Positions 10,733 through 22,027 are shown, counted from the first letter of the stretch. The stretch: 64,000 bases of DNA from Diplolepis rosae (GCA_030998225.1 JAPYXD010000450.1:1116001-1180000); one strand, 5' to 3'. Translations and numbers: made by a program. The notes: generated from the sequence alone by a model not told the origin.

Positions 10733-13700
10733 ATGGCGAATTTACGAGGAGATCTGAGCTTGTTGACAGTCGACGAATTAAAGACGCAACTTGAAGAGAA
10801 GGGATTACCCTTAACAGGTAGCAAAGCAGTGTTAAGAGAACGGCTACGAGGTGCCCTGGAAACAGAAGAAACCGAAGAAAATTACGAAGTTTTCACAAAT
10901 GAGCAAGTGAACGCGATGAAAAAAGACGAATTAGTGAATCGTTTGCGCGAGCTAAGTTTAAAAACGACGGGCAATAAAGGAGATCTGCGCATACGACTCA
11001 AGGCGGCTCTGGAGATTGGCGACGAAGAGGAGGAAGACCAAGAAGATGATAATCATTCTAACGTTATAGATTCATCCAGCGAAGAAGAGGCTGTTTCGAA
11101 TTCTGATGGAAGAGCGAATCGACGTCAAGGAATCGGTTCACATCCGACTTTGACGTTTCGAGATGTTGAAGACGCTTTGGAAACCTTCAGCGGAGACGGG
11201 AGTAAAAATTTCCAAAGGTGGATAACAAACTTCGAGGAGACGGCGGACCTGTGTGTCTGGACGGAGGTACAGAAAGTCATCTACGCAAAAAGATTGTTGC
11301 GTGGATCTGCAAAACTTTTTGTGAATTTCGAGTGCCAGGCAAAATCGTGGAGAAAACTTAGGAAGTCATTAGAAGCAGAATTTTCAGCTACAACGAATAG
11401 TAAGCAGGTACATCGACAACTCAGTCTCGCGAAGAAGAAGTCGGATGAGACTTTCCAAGAGTACATTTATCGTGTGTTGGATATCGCAAGTCATGCAGAA
11501 ATAGAATTGGAGGCAAAAATCCAATACATAATAGATGGTATTCAAGACAACGAAGCAAATAAATCTGTTTTATATGGAGCCACCACGATAAAGGAACTGA
11601 GGAAGAAGTTTACTTTTTACGAAGCTTTGCTGAACAGAAGCAAAGGAAACGCAGACAGTGGTAAGCAGAAGCACCAGGCGAAAGACAGAAATGCTCAAGG
11701 ATCACAATCAGGTGGTGATCCGAAAGGTAGGCGCTGTTACAACTGTGGCGACCGGACGCATCTAGGAAGTGATTGTCCCAACAAATCTAAGGGAACGAAA
11801 TGTTTTTCCTGTGGAGAATTCGGACACATAGCGCCTGAATGTTCCAAAGGCTCAAAGAAGTCAAGTATTAAAGGTAAGACTCGTTGTGATGCAGTTATGA
11901 CAGGTGACAAAAAGTCATACAAGAAGGTTAGTATCTTGGGTGAAGAAGCGGAAGCCATGATTGATTCTGGTAGTGATCTTCATCTCGCTCGATCGAGTTT
12001 CTACATTCGATTGGGAACTCCGCCTCTTAATCCCAAAGTCATCTCTTTTGGCAGCGTTGGAATCAATCAAGGCAGTACCCTGGGAAGTTTCAACGCAGAC
12101 GTAATTGTTGATGGAATATCGATTAAATTGCAGGTTCATGTAGTTCCAGATAACTTTATTTCGCATGATATTTTGATTGGAGGTGGACTCTCTGACTTAG
12201 TGGAGGTCAGACTGAAAAAAGGGCAGGTGAGGTGCCTGGAGTTGGAAGAAGAAGACCTTAAAGAAGATTTGTCGCACGAACACAGCAACACCGAAGTATC
12301 CTGTAGAGAAGTTATTCTTCTAAAAGACGAAATCCCAGTCTTTCAAAATCCTCGACGACTATCAGCAGATCATAGAGCAACGGCGAATAAAATAATTGAG
12401 TCTTGGTTAGAAAAAGGCATCGTGAAAGAGAGCATCTCTGAATATGCTAGTCCAGTAGTCCTGACGTCAAGAAAAAATGGAGATCCTCGGCTTTGCGTGG
12501 ATTATCGTGTTTTAAACAAGAAAATAATCAGAGATAGGTACCCTCTCCCACTCATAGAGGACCTTCTCGATAGATTACAAGGCGCAAAGGTTTTTAGCAC
12601 GCTCGACCTTAAGGATGGATTCTTCCACGTGCCACTTGAACCGGAGAGTACAAAGTTTACAGCTTTTGTGGTGCCTGATAGGCATTACGAATTCCTGAGA
12701 GTTCCTTTTGGTCTCTGTAATTCACCTGCCGTGTTTCAGAGACACATAAGAGCGATTTTCCGACATCTGATGGCGAACGGAACAATGACATCGTACTTAG
12801 ACGATATTATAATTTCAACTGAAAGCGAAGAAGAAAACGTTGAGAAGCTGCAACTAGTTTTGGAATTAGCTAGTAAACATGGCTTGATAATTAATTGGAA
12901 GAAATGCACCTTATTAGTCAGGGAGGTGGAATATCTCGGCTATTTAGTAAAAGATGGAACCATCAGGCCATCAGAAGTTAAAACCAGGGCCGTGATGGAT
13001 TTCCCTAAACCAAGATCAATCAAGGAGATTCAGAGCTTCGTGGGGTTAACGGGATACTTTAGGAAGTCCATTCCCCAATACGCCACAATAGCACGACCGC
13101 TAACTCGATTGTTGAAAGATGGAATTAAATTCGAATTTGGATCAGACCAAATACGTGCATTTGAAGAGTTAAAGACAATCTTAGCACGAGAACCTGTTCT
13201 GAAGTTATACCGAGTAGGAGCGGAGACCGAACTCCACACTGACGCATCAAAACTCGGTCTCGGAGCGATCATGCTGCAAAAGGATTCTGAAGACGGTTTT
13301 ATGCATCCTGTCTTCTTCGCAAGCTGGAAGACATCTCCTACAGAAGAAATATACACAAGCTACGAACTGGAGATTCTCGCGGTGGTCAAGGCTCTCGAAA
13401 AATTTCGGGTATACTTACTTAATATCCCGATTAAAATCGTGACAGATTGTCGTGCTTTTGCACAGACAATGAGTAAGAAGCAGACATGTCTACGAGTACA
13501 AAGATGGGCTATATTGATCGAGTCATTTCAATATACTATCGAACATCGGCCTGGTACTTCGATGCGACATGTGGATGCTTTGAGTAGAAATCCAGTATCT
13601 GTCGACACCCTTCAGGAAAAAAAAGATGGTCTGATTTCTCAAATCCAGGCAGCTCAAGAAGAAGACATAGAGCTACAGAAGATCATCGAAGCGGTGAAGG

Positions 13701-14335
13701 ACGACAAGAGTGAAGACTTTACCTTGAAGCGAGGCGTCTTATATCGAGAGAAAAATGGAGACATCCAATTGGTGGTCCCGAAAGTAATGCAGCACGAGAT
13801 CATCAAGCAGGCTCACGACAGAGGACACTTCGGAGTTCGGAAGACGGAACATGCTATCCAACAAGAGTTCTGGTTTCCTGGAATACGAACAAAGATTGAG
13901 AAGCACATCGAGAGCTGTATTAAATGTATTCTTGCCAAAAAGAAGCATGGAAAAGCAGAAATCTTTCTTAATTTGATTGACAAGGGCGCCAAACCACTCG
14001 ATACGTACCATATCGATCATTTAGGTCCTTTACCCTCTACCAAGAAGCGTTATAACCACATATTTGTTGTAACAGACTCCTTTACCAAGTTTTCTTGGAT
14101 TTATCCCACGAAGTCGACGACAGCAGAGGAAGCCGTTGAACGACTGAGGACGCAAGCAGTGATCTTCGGTAATCCCAGGCGTATAATTGCAGATAGAGGG
14201 AGTGCGTTCACATCCAACCTGTTCCAGAACTACTGTAAAACGGAAGGAATTGAACGGGTGTCGGTCACGACCGGAATACCTCGTGGTAATGGACAGGTGG
14301 AGAGTCAACCGGGTTATCATCCCGGTTCTTGCTAA
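10733..14335 (+). CDS. Gag-Pol polyprotein with two SAP domains
   Basis: The first ATG in the long frame is 10733 (MANLRGDL); the frame is open further upstream without an ATG. Order seen: two SAP-like helix-extended-helix motifs (residues about 11-43, LTVDELKTQLEEKGLPLTG, and 61-94, MKKDELVNRLRELSLKTTG), an acidic linker, a retrotransposon Gag region, two CCHC knuckles (C-Y-N-C-G-D-R-T-H and C-F-S-C-G-E-F-G-H, near 11733-11835), an aspartic protease (IDSGSD near 11960), RT with YLDD near 12795, RNase H with TDAS near 13236, an HHCC integrase zinc domain (13815-13935) and two Asp of the integrase core. Gag and pol share one frame with no shift. The frame breaks inside the integrase core near 14300, just at the catalytic Glu region, and continues in another frame at 14187-14873. 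SAP domains usually bind DNA or chromatin. Confidence 0.9.
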   Translation: MANLRGDLSLLTVDELKTQLEEKGLPLTGSKAVLRERLRGALETEETEENYEVFTNEQVNAMKKDELVNRLRELSLKTTGNKGDLRIRLKAALEIGDEEEEDQEDDNHSNVIDSSSEEEAVSNSDGRANRRQGIGSHPTLTFRDVEDALETFSGDGSKNFQRWITNFEETADLCVWTEVQKVIYAKRLLRGSAKLFVNFECQAKSWRKLRKSLEAEFSATTNSKQVHRQLSLAKKKSDETFQEYIYRVLDIASHAEIELEAKIQYIIDGIQDNEANKSVLYGATTIKELRKKFTFYEALLNRSKGNADSGKQKHQAKDRNAQGSQSGGDPKGRRCYNCGDRTHLGSDCPNKSKGTKCFSCGEFGHIAPECSKGSKKSSIKGKTRCDAVMTGDKKSYKKVSILGEEAEAMIDSGSDLHLARSSFYIRLGTPPLNPKVISFGSVGINQGSTLGSFNADVIVDGISIKLQVHVVPDNFISHDILIGGGLSDLVEVRLKKGQVRCLELEEEDLKEDLSHEHSNTEVSCREVILLKDEIPVFQNPRRLSADHRATANKIIESWLEKGIVKESISEYASPVVLTSRKNGDPRLCVDYRVLNKKIIRDRYPLPLIEDLLDRLQGAKVFSTLDLKDGFFHVPLEPESTKFTAFVVPDRHYEFLRVPFGLCNSPAVFQRHIRAIFRHLMANGTMTSYLDDIIISTESEEENVEKLQLVLELASKHGLIINWKKCTLLVREVEYLGYLVKDGTIRPSEVKTRAVMDFPKPRSIKEIQSFVGLTGYFRKSIPQYATIARPLTRLLKDGIKFEFGSDQIRAFEELKTILAREPVLKLYRVGAETELHTDASKLGLGAIMLQKDSEDGFMHPVFFASWKTSPTEEIYTSYELEILAVVKALEKFRVYLLNIPIKIVTDCRAFAQTMSKKQTCLRVQRWAILIESFQYTIEHRPGTSMRHVDALSRNPVSVDTLQEKKDGLISQIQAAQEEDIELQKIIEAVKDDKSEDFTLKRGVLYREKNGDIQLVVPKVMQHEIIKQAHDRGHFGVRKTEHAIQQEFWFPGIRTKIEKHIESCIKCILAKKKHGKAEIFLNLIDKGAKPLDTYHIDHLGPLPSTKKRYNHIFVVTDSFTKFSWIYPTKSTTAEEAVERLRTQAVIFGNPRRIIADRGSAFTSNLFQNYCKTEGIERVSVTTGIPRGNGQVESQPGYHPGSC

Positions 14336-14873
14336 ACTGTCCATGGAGAATCCAGCCGACTGGCATAAATATATTGGCCAGCTACAACAACACCTAAATT
14401 CATCTTTCCACCGAAGTATTGGGATGACACCGTTTGAGCTGATGATTGGAGCGCATATGAAATTGACAGATGATCTACAAATACGTTCCATTCTGGAAGA
14501 GGAAACCATAGCAGCGTTTCATCAAGGGCGTTCTAAACTCAGAGACGATGCCATCTCCAACCTGACTAAAATACAACTGGAGAACAAAAGGACAGCTGAT
14601 CGCAAGCGGAAAGCGGCTCATATCTACAAGGACGGAGACCTAGTAGCCATTCGACGTACTCAAGGTGGTAATGGATTGAAACTTCATCCGAAGTTTTTTG
14701 GTCCGTACAAAGTCGTATCAGTGCTCCGAAACGACCGATATTTAGTTGAGAAGATTGGAGATCATGAAGGACCTTTCCGTACCAGCTCTTCGGCTGACCA
14801 TATGAAGCAGTGGCCGAGTAGACGACAAGCTAACTTCGATTCTGATTCTGAAAACGAGGATGAGTATTCCTAA
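14300..14873 (+). pseudogene. Integrase C-terminal part, displaced frame
   Basis: This frame carries the rest of the integrase core and the C-terminal domain: FHRSIGMTPFELMIGAHMK, a basic region, then a chromodomain-like/GPY stretch with HPKFFGPYKVVSVL, ending in an acidic tail (SDSENEDEYS). It is separated from the upstream frame by a small indel near 14300. Since the LTRs look identical, this is likely a recent lesion or a sequencing error. Confidence 0.85.
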
Positions 14874-14914
14874 CTTGACAGCAACGAGGTCGTTGCAAAT
14901 GCAGGATGGCCGAG

Positions 14915-15124
14915 TGTGGGATCAGATACTTTGTTTACAGAGACTGTAGATGTCGCTAAATGACGCTGGCAGAAAAGAGATAGGAAAAGAAAATGGCGGA
15001 GGTGAGATAAAAGAGGGTATCTCGGTCTTGTAAAAGTAGTACGATTGTTGTTTTTATTGAAAATAAACGTTCTTTCTCTTAGCATTTTAAGTGTGGTGTT
15101 TTAATGAGTTTTCCCGGTCCTACA
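14915..15124 (+). repeat. 3' LTR of the gypsy element
   Basis: 210 bp, no difference from 9942-10151 noticed by eye. The preceding GGATGGCCGAG could be a weak polypurine tract. Confidence 0.95.
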
Positions 15125-15128
15125 TAGG
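15125..15128. repeat. TAGG target duplication, right
   Basis: Partner of 9938-9941. Confidence 0.85.
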
Positions 15129-16199
15129 ATGCTCCCCGGCCTTTCTTTGTCAATTCTGATTCAGATATCAGGGGTGGTTTTGCAAAGCGGTTAATACGTA
15201 AAGTTCCGATCGCTCGTAAGGACATATTACTCAAGACTTCAAATAGATTGTATGATGAAAAAAAGTTATCAAACAGAATTACATGGCCATTCTTTTCCAA
15301 GTTATTCATGGAAAAATGTAAAACGATAGTGGCACCAAATCCATGCTTTTTCAAAATATTCTCAGGTAGCTCAGTTTCTGTTCCTTGATAAAGAACAAAA
15401 TTATATAAAATGCCAGATTGGCCACATAATGCATAAATTTGTATACCCCACGGGTACGGTTTCCCCTTGATATACTGTTTGACGCTTAATTTACCAGTAA
15501 AGGGAATAATCTGCTCATCAGCACTAACATATTCTTCTATTGACAACGTATTACAAACCGTTTTTATATTATCAAAAAGTGGTCTTACCAGAACAAATTT
15601 GTCTCTATTATCAGGAGATATTTCCAGCTTGTTAACTAAGTGAAGACAGCTTCTTATTGCAAAGAACCGATCTCTTGTCATGCTATCAACGAATAATGGA
15701 AGTCTATATTTTTCGTGCCAATACATATATCTCCGAGGTAATTTTAGAGACCCCATAGAGAATTGTAGACCCAGATATGTTTTTATTTCTTGTGGTGTTG
15801 CAAGTTTGAATTTAAGGTTATTTTGAACCGCATACAAATTAGTCATATTTGTAACAGTTTCAATGGAATCATCAGATATATAGTCTTGAAAGTAAGACAA
15901 AGGAGAACGGGGTTGTTTTACGTTTTGAAAATCAGGCTTGGTAAATGAACGAAATTTCACATTGGTTCTCAATGGCTCTTTCTTCCATGTTATATCCTTT
16001 TTGTCACATACATTATATATACTTTGCAGCGAATCATCATTGTGAACACTCTCAATATTTTCGTCAACATTGTTTATTGAATTTTGCAATTAGCGGAATC
16101 TCGCCACTGTCACTGTCTTCATCACAGTCTTCTACTTCTGAAGAGTCTCCTTTGTTACTGAGTAACTTAAATATTTTTCTTGATCTTAATTCCATCATA
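15129..16199 (-). pseudogene. piggyBac transposase, N-terminal and core part
   Basis: ATG candidates lie at 16199 and 16196; an acidic N-terminal stretch follows and shifts frame near 16080, then the core runs open to the gypsy insertion. Seen: SADEQIIPFTGKLSVKQYIKG with the first catalytic Asp, and ILFDNFFSSYNL with the second. The family excises and inserts at TTAA without leaving a footprint. The gene is interrupted here by the gypsy element and resumes at 9937. The last residues before the LTR are piggyBac; the frame then runs artificially into the LTR. Confidence 0.9.
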
Positions 16200-16836
16200 T
16201 ACCGAAATTTCAAAACAGTAGTCTAATATATTGTGACTTTTATATCATAAACTTTAATACAATGAAAACAATATTTTTGACTATTACGGATGACACTCTT
16301 CAACTTGGTGAATTACTTTGACAAACAACGCGAGCCAAACTGCAACTAAAAGGCGCCAGGCTTTTGCTCGTGAAAATCATTTAATATTGACCTCTTTTTC
16401 CCTGTATATTAAGAAAAATTGTCTGCGAAATCAAAAATAAATCTTGATTCATGCGACGGATGTACATTACAATGTACATAGAATATTTTTCAGTTTTATA
16501 ATTTTGAATTGATTAAAATTGATTTAAAAAAAAAATTCTTGCACTTGAGGACTTTTTTAAGCTCAGAGTATTTTCTTAATGGAATACATAGACATGAAGC
16601 AATCGGAAAAAAAATAATAAATTAAAAAATTATCATCTATTTTCTGGCATTTTTTTCATACTCTTTGTCTAAAACAACCAACAATACGAAATTTATCAAC
16701 CTTCAAATAAATTTTCCTAATAGATATTGCATCACTCCAAATGTTCCAATAGCTTATAAACCATTTTAACTCGCCAAAAAAATTTCTGAGCCTTTAAAAA
16801 CTATGTACATTGGAATGTACATTGGGTCTGAAAGGG

Positions 16837-16840
16837 TTAA
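16837..16840. repeat. TTAA target duplication, right
   Basis: Partner of 8777-8780. Confidence 0.9.
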
Positions 16841-17434
16841 ATTTATATTCACAATCCTGAACTGTATTTTCCAAAACTGATCTAAACCCTTTTCAACTTG
16901 AGCCCCGTCCGTACAAATATCGATTCCCACGCTTTCTGACAAAGTAGGAAGACTTTGTAGTTTTTGCAAAAGTGAACGTCTAAGCCCAATGTAAAGGTAT
17001 TCTCCACCTACAATGATCTGAACATTCATACTGACTACTGCAGTCGGTGTATGTAATAATGTTCTTGTGTCTTTCGGCAAAAATGTCATATTAAAAGGGT
17101 ACTGGCGTAAAGTTTTCAGTAACAAGTTTCCTTGTTTGTGATTTATATTAGTGATTAGAAATTTATTTTTTAATGCCCTTTTTCTCAAATTTATAGGATC
17201 TTCTATAACAATAACATCTTGGTTTTCATCAAGAGACGCTGTATCGGTATCAGGCGGTGCATGAATATGCAGGTCATCAGCGCTAGATCTCTCTCTTTGA
17301 CTTAACTCCAAATTGTTTTAACTTTCCGACCTTTCATCTAAGCTAGAGTTGGAAGTTTCAATACCCTCCGAGCCGTTATTACGATAATTTTGTCTCGGGC
17401 TAAGCGTTATATAATCTCGATATTTTTGCGACAT
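16841..17434 (-). pseudogene. Truncated transposon-type gene of unknown family
   Basis: From an ATG at 17434 the minus frame reads about 38 codons to one in-frame TAA (near 17318), then stays open to the piggyBac end. Seen: a Ser/Arg/Asp-rich start, then LPKDTRTLLHTP, IIVGGEYLYIGLRRSL and a Cys-Thr-Asp-Gly segment before QFWKIQF. I recall this pattern (PKDxRTLL ... GGxYxxxGL ... DGxxxxxxxxxQFW) from N-termini of transposon-encoded proteins widespread in invertebrates, but cannot name the superfamily. The C-terminal continuation is lost to the SINE/piggyBac insertions. Confidence 0.5.
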
Positions 17435-17974
17435 CCTTTTTCCCCATTTCTTATATCATGAAATGAAAGGTCTTCATAAAAAATTTGTGAAATGCAGATC
17501 GATTATAGAAATATTGTATATTAAAAGAAAGTGGGGATATTGAAACTGATCAACTAGTGGTTGGAAGAAAATGATTTAAATGTGTAAACCTCGAGTTATT
17601 GTGCTTAAATTTAACACGCTAATACACTAATACTGAGTGATATTTGATACTAAATTTTGTAAGAATCGGTCGAGGCCTTTAAATTTAAGAGGAGTATATG
17701 AATTTTCGTTATCGTGACAACAAATTTTGAAAATTCGATGCATCCATGAGGCTTCCTCTATGAGGAATCGAAAATTTTGGATTCTGATATTTAAAAATTG
17801 ATAAAAAGTATAAAGCCTGACACTGAACTCTGCGCGAAGGTTTAATTTAGAATGACATTTTACAGTTGCCGTTGGCCTACATTAAGTATTTTTTTTGTCT
17901 GATATGACATTGGATGCTACGCCAACGATTTAAATGATAGCTTTGAGTTACATTATAACCAGCGAATTCCACTG
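17435..17974. other. AT-rich spacer
   Basis: No gene or repeat recognised. Confidence 0.4.
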
Positions 17975-19007
17975 TATATATGGGTCATTTCATGGGAGAT
18001 TTACAGTTAACATTTTTTTTTCGACGAAACATTTTTTTGCCTTTTTACTTCGAAAATAACCGACACGTATTTTTTTTTCAATGTGATACTTGAAAATTTC
18101 GAGATATAATTTTTTTAAGTTTGGCACTCGGGAAATTTTTTTTTTTTAACAGCTCGCTGTAAAAGCAGTTTTGAATATAAAATGTAACCCTTGCACTTGA
18201 AACGCGCGAAATTTGCGTTTTAAGTGTATCATTTAGAGTAATTTTATCGTAAAACTTCACTCATCAATTCATCATTATAACTAATGATTCGTTTTGAAAT
18301 AGTCTACGCACAAGTTTGAATGTACTTACAACAAAAATCTTCCATCTCTATTTCATTTGCTTCTATTCTGCATTGTGTACACAAAACATCATCAGGTTTG
18401 AAAATTTTCAATTTTTCAAGTATCGAGGACGAAACGTGACGCAAATTTTTTTTTTGCTTCTTTGCACTATGATTTTTTTTATTAAACGGATTGCAGCAGG
18501 CATGTTTAAATCGAGAGCTTGGCATTTCTGTATTAATTTGAAATAGGTGAACACTTGAGGAATATTTACAGAAAACTAAAACAGCGGTCACTGCATTCAC
18601 TGCCACACGTGCTTCGAGTCTGAGCATGCCTAAACAAGCTTAAGCGCAGTTGCAGCGTGCGAGCTCGCTCGTTTCAACGCGCGGGACAGATTTTATAAAT
18701 TAATCACACCTACAGTTTTCATTTTTCCATTCCAAAATTTTGCCTGCACATTGAAAAGTCTTCAACAAAAATTTAGAAACAAAAAAATTAAAAAAAAATT
18801 AGTTCCAAATTTTAAAAAAATTCAATTGTTTATAAAAATGTACTATATTGTTATTACAAAAAAAACAACGAAATTATATCTCGAAATTTTCAAGTATCAC
18901 ATTGAAAAAAAATACGTGTCGATTATTTTCTAAGTAAAAAGGCAAAAAAATGTTTCGTCGAAAAAAAAATGTTAACTGTAAATGTCCCATGAAATGACCC
19001 ATATATA
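17975..19007. mobile_element. DNA transposon with 135-bp terminal inverted repeats
   Basis: Arms 17975-18110 and 18873-19007 are inverted copies starting TATATATGGGTCATTTCATG. The 1.03-kb body carries only one partial coding piece (18304-18627, minus). The TA-rich outer edge hides the target duplication. Probably a deletion derivative of a larger element. Confidence 0.8.
18304..18627 (-). pseudogene. Zinc-finger-like fragment inside the TIR element
   Basis: The frame encodes a basic, cysteine-containing segment: FKHACCNPFNKKNHSAKKQ, then LRHVSSSILEKL and DDVLCTQCRIEANE. Paired cysteines (CC, later C-T-Q-C) suggest a zinc-binding N-terminal module such as transposon proteins use, but I cannot name the family. 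The rest of the protein is absent. The first ~30 residues of the frame are probably not coding. Confidence 0.4.
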
Positions 19008-19011
19008 AAAT

Positions 19012-19276
19012 TGTAACCTAGAACGAAAGTCATATATTTTTAAATGTTTCTTTATTAAATTATTTTATATTGTTCGTTATATTTATTCCATATATAAACA
19101 TATATTTTAGTCTGTTATTTATTGATTTAGTTATTAAATTTATTACGAATAACTTATAAGATTTTGCAACAATATCATTCAGTCATTTACGTCAGACATA
19201 AAAATTCAATTTTGACACAGGACACATTGATTAACTGATATGATTCAATCAATTTAAAAGACTTTTAATTCACTGC
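19012..19276 (-). repeat. AT-rich repeat, right member of the inverted pair
   Basis: Inverted copy of 6270-6532, starting directly beside the TIR element that ends at 19007. Confidence 0.75.
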
Positions 19277-20690
19277 AATATAGAAATTTCCTTGAAAGTA
19301 TTCTACACAGTTTTCGATTCCTACTTGATACTGGTAGTAATGTAAATTAAATTCCTTTATTTCTGAAAATTAAAAAAACTAATAAAAGTAATTATTTTAT
19401 AATTTATTATATTTTTTCCTTCTATTTGATACTTCAACTTGAACTATAGAATTAATTAAACATACGAAGATAATGATTTCTGAAAGTAAGTCATCTTTTA
19501 GCTTCGGGAAAGTTTAGATTTTTAATGTTTTTCACTTTTTTTTCTTTGATTTACATATTAACATAGGACTAGGTGCGAGATGTACTGCGCATGGCTGAAA
19601 TTCGCAACAGAAACTCAGAGCACTAAACTCCCAAAGATTGATGGCTGAAATGTACAGGAGTCGGATGGGGCTGGGTAGTATTTACGCTAGACTTATGGTT
19701 CTTAGCTGACTTCGCCGGTGTAGGCTGTAATATTTTTGTTTGGTTGAGAATTGAGGTAATCAATTAAGGATCAACAAAGAATCAGCTGAACTCAGGCGGA
19801 ATAAACAGGAATCAATCGTAGTGATGCAGCTCAATGCGCCCAACTTTCGAAATGATCCCTGTGCTTCTTCTGAGGTTGGATTCGATTCTTTTCTTTTCTA
19901 ATTGTCAGAATCAAACTGGATCATGCTTCAAGTGTGGAATCACATGAATCGTGAGTTAGTTAATGGAATAATTATGCTCACGTAGAATCGATGTTGAGTG
20001 AACGACCCCTCGGAAAAAATTAGTCCGCACAACTCCATTTATTAGCATTAATATCTAATTTTTGTAGAATTTTTACCACATATCCATCGACATACAGAAT
20101 AATACATATGCTAAATACATCTGAATACATTATATGATATACAGTTCGATGTGCATCGACATACATAAGCAGCTGATTCATGTCGATATATCAAAGGCAA
20201 ATGCGAACAGAGTAATGGCGGGAAAAAAAAAATTTGAATTATTTGCTTGTATAAGTTTGTTCCAACATTTCAGTTGTATATAATTAATGATCTGCAAGAA
20301 GGATGGATTTTTATTCTTCATAGTTGACAACTTTTCGAGTATAGTTTTGATCGTCCTTCGAAGCGTACGGTTTCTGACACTTTATTTTACGAGACTTTTG
20401 GAAAACTTTTATTGTGGGTTTCAGTATTTTTTGGTTAGGTTAGATGCAGTTCATAAACACACAAACATTTTGGAATGCGCAAATACGCGATACGCCACAA
20501 TGGGCATAAAGCATAAACAGCTCAAAGCTGTCTGCGATGTGTGCCCACTATACGTGACGTTCCCAGATCTCAATTTCACTAAACATTATTTGAGCGCTGT
20601 GACATTAGTTTCGCAAAGAACAGACCTTCAGAGAACTTTAATTACTTTCCAAGTGTAAGTACTACCTTAATAAAGTTTAACATTAAAATT
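19277..20690. other. AT-rich DNA, no gene supported
   Basis: One 123-codon frame at 20287-20658 (plus) begins with an ATG but has no domain, hydrophobic low-complexity composition in its first half, and no detectable relation to the copia frame that follows. I see nothing else. Confidence 0.4.
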
Positions 20691-20707
20691 GGAAATGCAA
20701 GCTAGAA

Positions 20708-22027
20708 ATGTTGCTAACAACTGACGACCTGTGGGAAGTCATCACTGAAGAAGCTCCAACTACGCCAGACTCACAAATTAAAACCTGGAAGAAAAAGGAC
20801 GCTCAGGCTCGAGCAAAAATAATTGTGCTTGTGGAAAATGATCAGCTTACACATGTAAGGAACTCGAAGACCGCACAAGAAGCATGGAAAGCACTTAAGG
20901 ATTACCACAAAAAGTCAAGAGCAAACAGTAAGATATATTATATAAAGCCTTTGTGCAATCAAAGGTTACCAGAAGGTGGGAATCTAGAACTAGAAACGCA
21001 TTTAAGTTCTATGCAAGGAATAATTGAAAAAGTTTGCAGCTATAGAGAAAGTCTTGAATGAAGATTTATACGTTTCAATGATCCTAAATAGCTTGCCACC
21101 TTCCTATGAAACGCTCGTTACGGCACTGAAATCAAGACCAGAAAAGCTAAAAATCTCTTTTATTAATGGCAGACTTCTAAAAGAGTATAGAAAACGTAAG
21201 AAAAAGACATTAGAAGATTCTTCCAATGAAACAGTGGTGAAAGTGTCGAACAGCAAATTTAATTCAGGGCAGAAAACGAATTGTTTTTTCTGTGATAAGC
21301 CAGGTCATCAGAAAAAGGATTGTAAACAATACATAAAATGGAAAGCTAAGAAAGAAAAAGAAACTAATAACCTCAGCTCAGGGAATGTGACAAACATCTG
21401 TTTTATGACAAAGGAAGAAGAAGGTTCTCGTTAAGTTAGTAAATGAGGAGGGAACTCGGGTCATGATTGAACTTCAAGATGTGCCATCATTCGACAGCAA
21501 TTCAATTTCGGTTCGAAAAATTACACAGAAAGGTTACAAAGTGGTATTTACTGAAAAAGACTGCAAGATAAAATCTGGAAAAAAAAACAATCGCCATCGG
21601 AAAAGCATGCGGAAACAATTTATACAGAGTGATTACTACAGAAGCAGCATACTTATCAGCAACTGAAGATTTACATAATGAAAATTGACAACACCAATGG
21701 CATAGAAGATTCGGTCATCGAGACATAGATGCAATCAAGGAACTCAAAAATAAAGGTCTTACATCAGGTATTAGAATTAGGGATTTTCGAATACGAACTA
21801 GGTGTGAGTGCTGTGTGAAAGGGACATAAGCTCGTAAACCATTTCCGCAAAAATCAGAAAGCAAGACAACCGCAACATTAGATCTAATACACATGGACGT
21901 TTGTGGACCCATGGAGACGGAGACTCCAGGTAAAAAAAGGCACATTCTTACAATCATTGATGATTATAGTTGGTATACAACTGTAAATCTAATGGAGTTC
22001 AAAAGCGAAACTACGACCCTAATTAAG
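20708..22027 (+). pseudogene. Ty1/copia Gag-integrase remnant
   Basis: Consecutive plus frames encode a copia-type Gag (LWEVITEEAPTT, AQEAWKALKDYHKKS, then LPPSYETLVTALKSR), a CCHC knuckle (C-F-F-C-D-K-P-G-H-Q-K-K-D-C, near 21280-21325), a pre-integrase zinc segment (WHRRFGHRD near 21700 and C-E-C-C near 21810) and the start of the integrase core (HMDVCGPM and IDDYSW, near 21890-21970). Frames change near 21040 and 21440 and a stop lies near 21828. It ends abruptly near 22027, so the rest of integrase, RT and RNase H are missing, and no LTR was found. Gag before integrase before RT is the Ty1/copia order. Confidence 0.88.

Larger units (their letters stand above)
9942..15124 (+). mobile_element. 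Ty3/gypsy LTR retrotransposon, recent insertion
   Basis: A 5183-bp element with two 210-bp LTRs (TGTGGG...CCTACA) that I read as identical, a 4-bp TAGG target duplication, a tRNA-type primer site, and one long gag-pol frame. Identical LTRs imply a young insertion, younger than the piggyBac it interrupts. The domain order PR-RT-RNase H-integrase is that of Ty3/gypsy. There is no env-like frame. Confidence 0.95.
8781..16836 (-). mobile_element. piggyBac element, split by a gypsy retrotransposon
   Basis: Ends are CCCTTTCA on the left and TGAAAGGG on the right, each next to TTAA, the diagnostic piggyBac arrangement. Subterminal TGTACATTGGAATGTACATT palindromes occur near 8912 and again near 16803, with a variant near 16445. 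Without the nested gypsy element and its 4-bp duplication the element is about 2.87 kb, normal for piggyBac. The transposase gene on the minus strand is interrupted and has further lesions. Confidence 0.92.

Noticed and set aside
20287..20658. 123-codon ORF before the copia remnant
   Set aside because: No domain, low-complexity hydrophobic start, and different from any copia Gag start; chance frame in AT-rich DNA.
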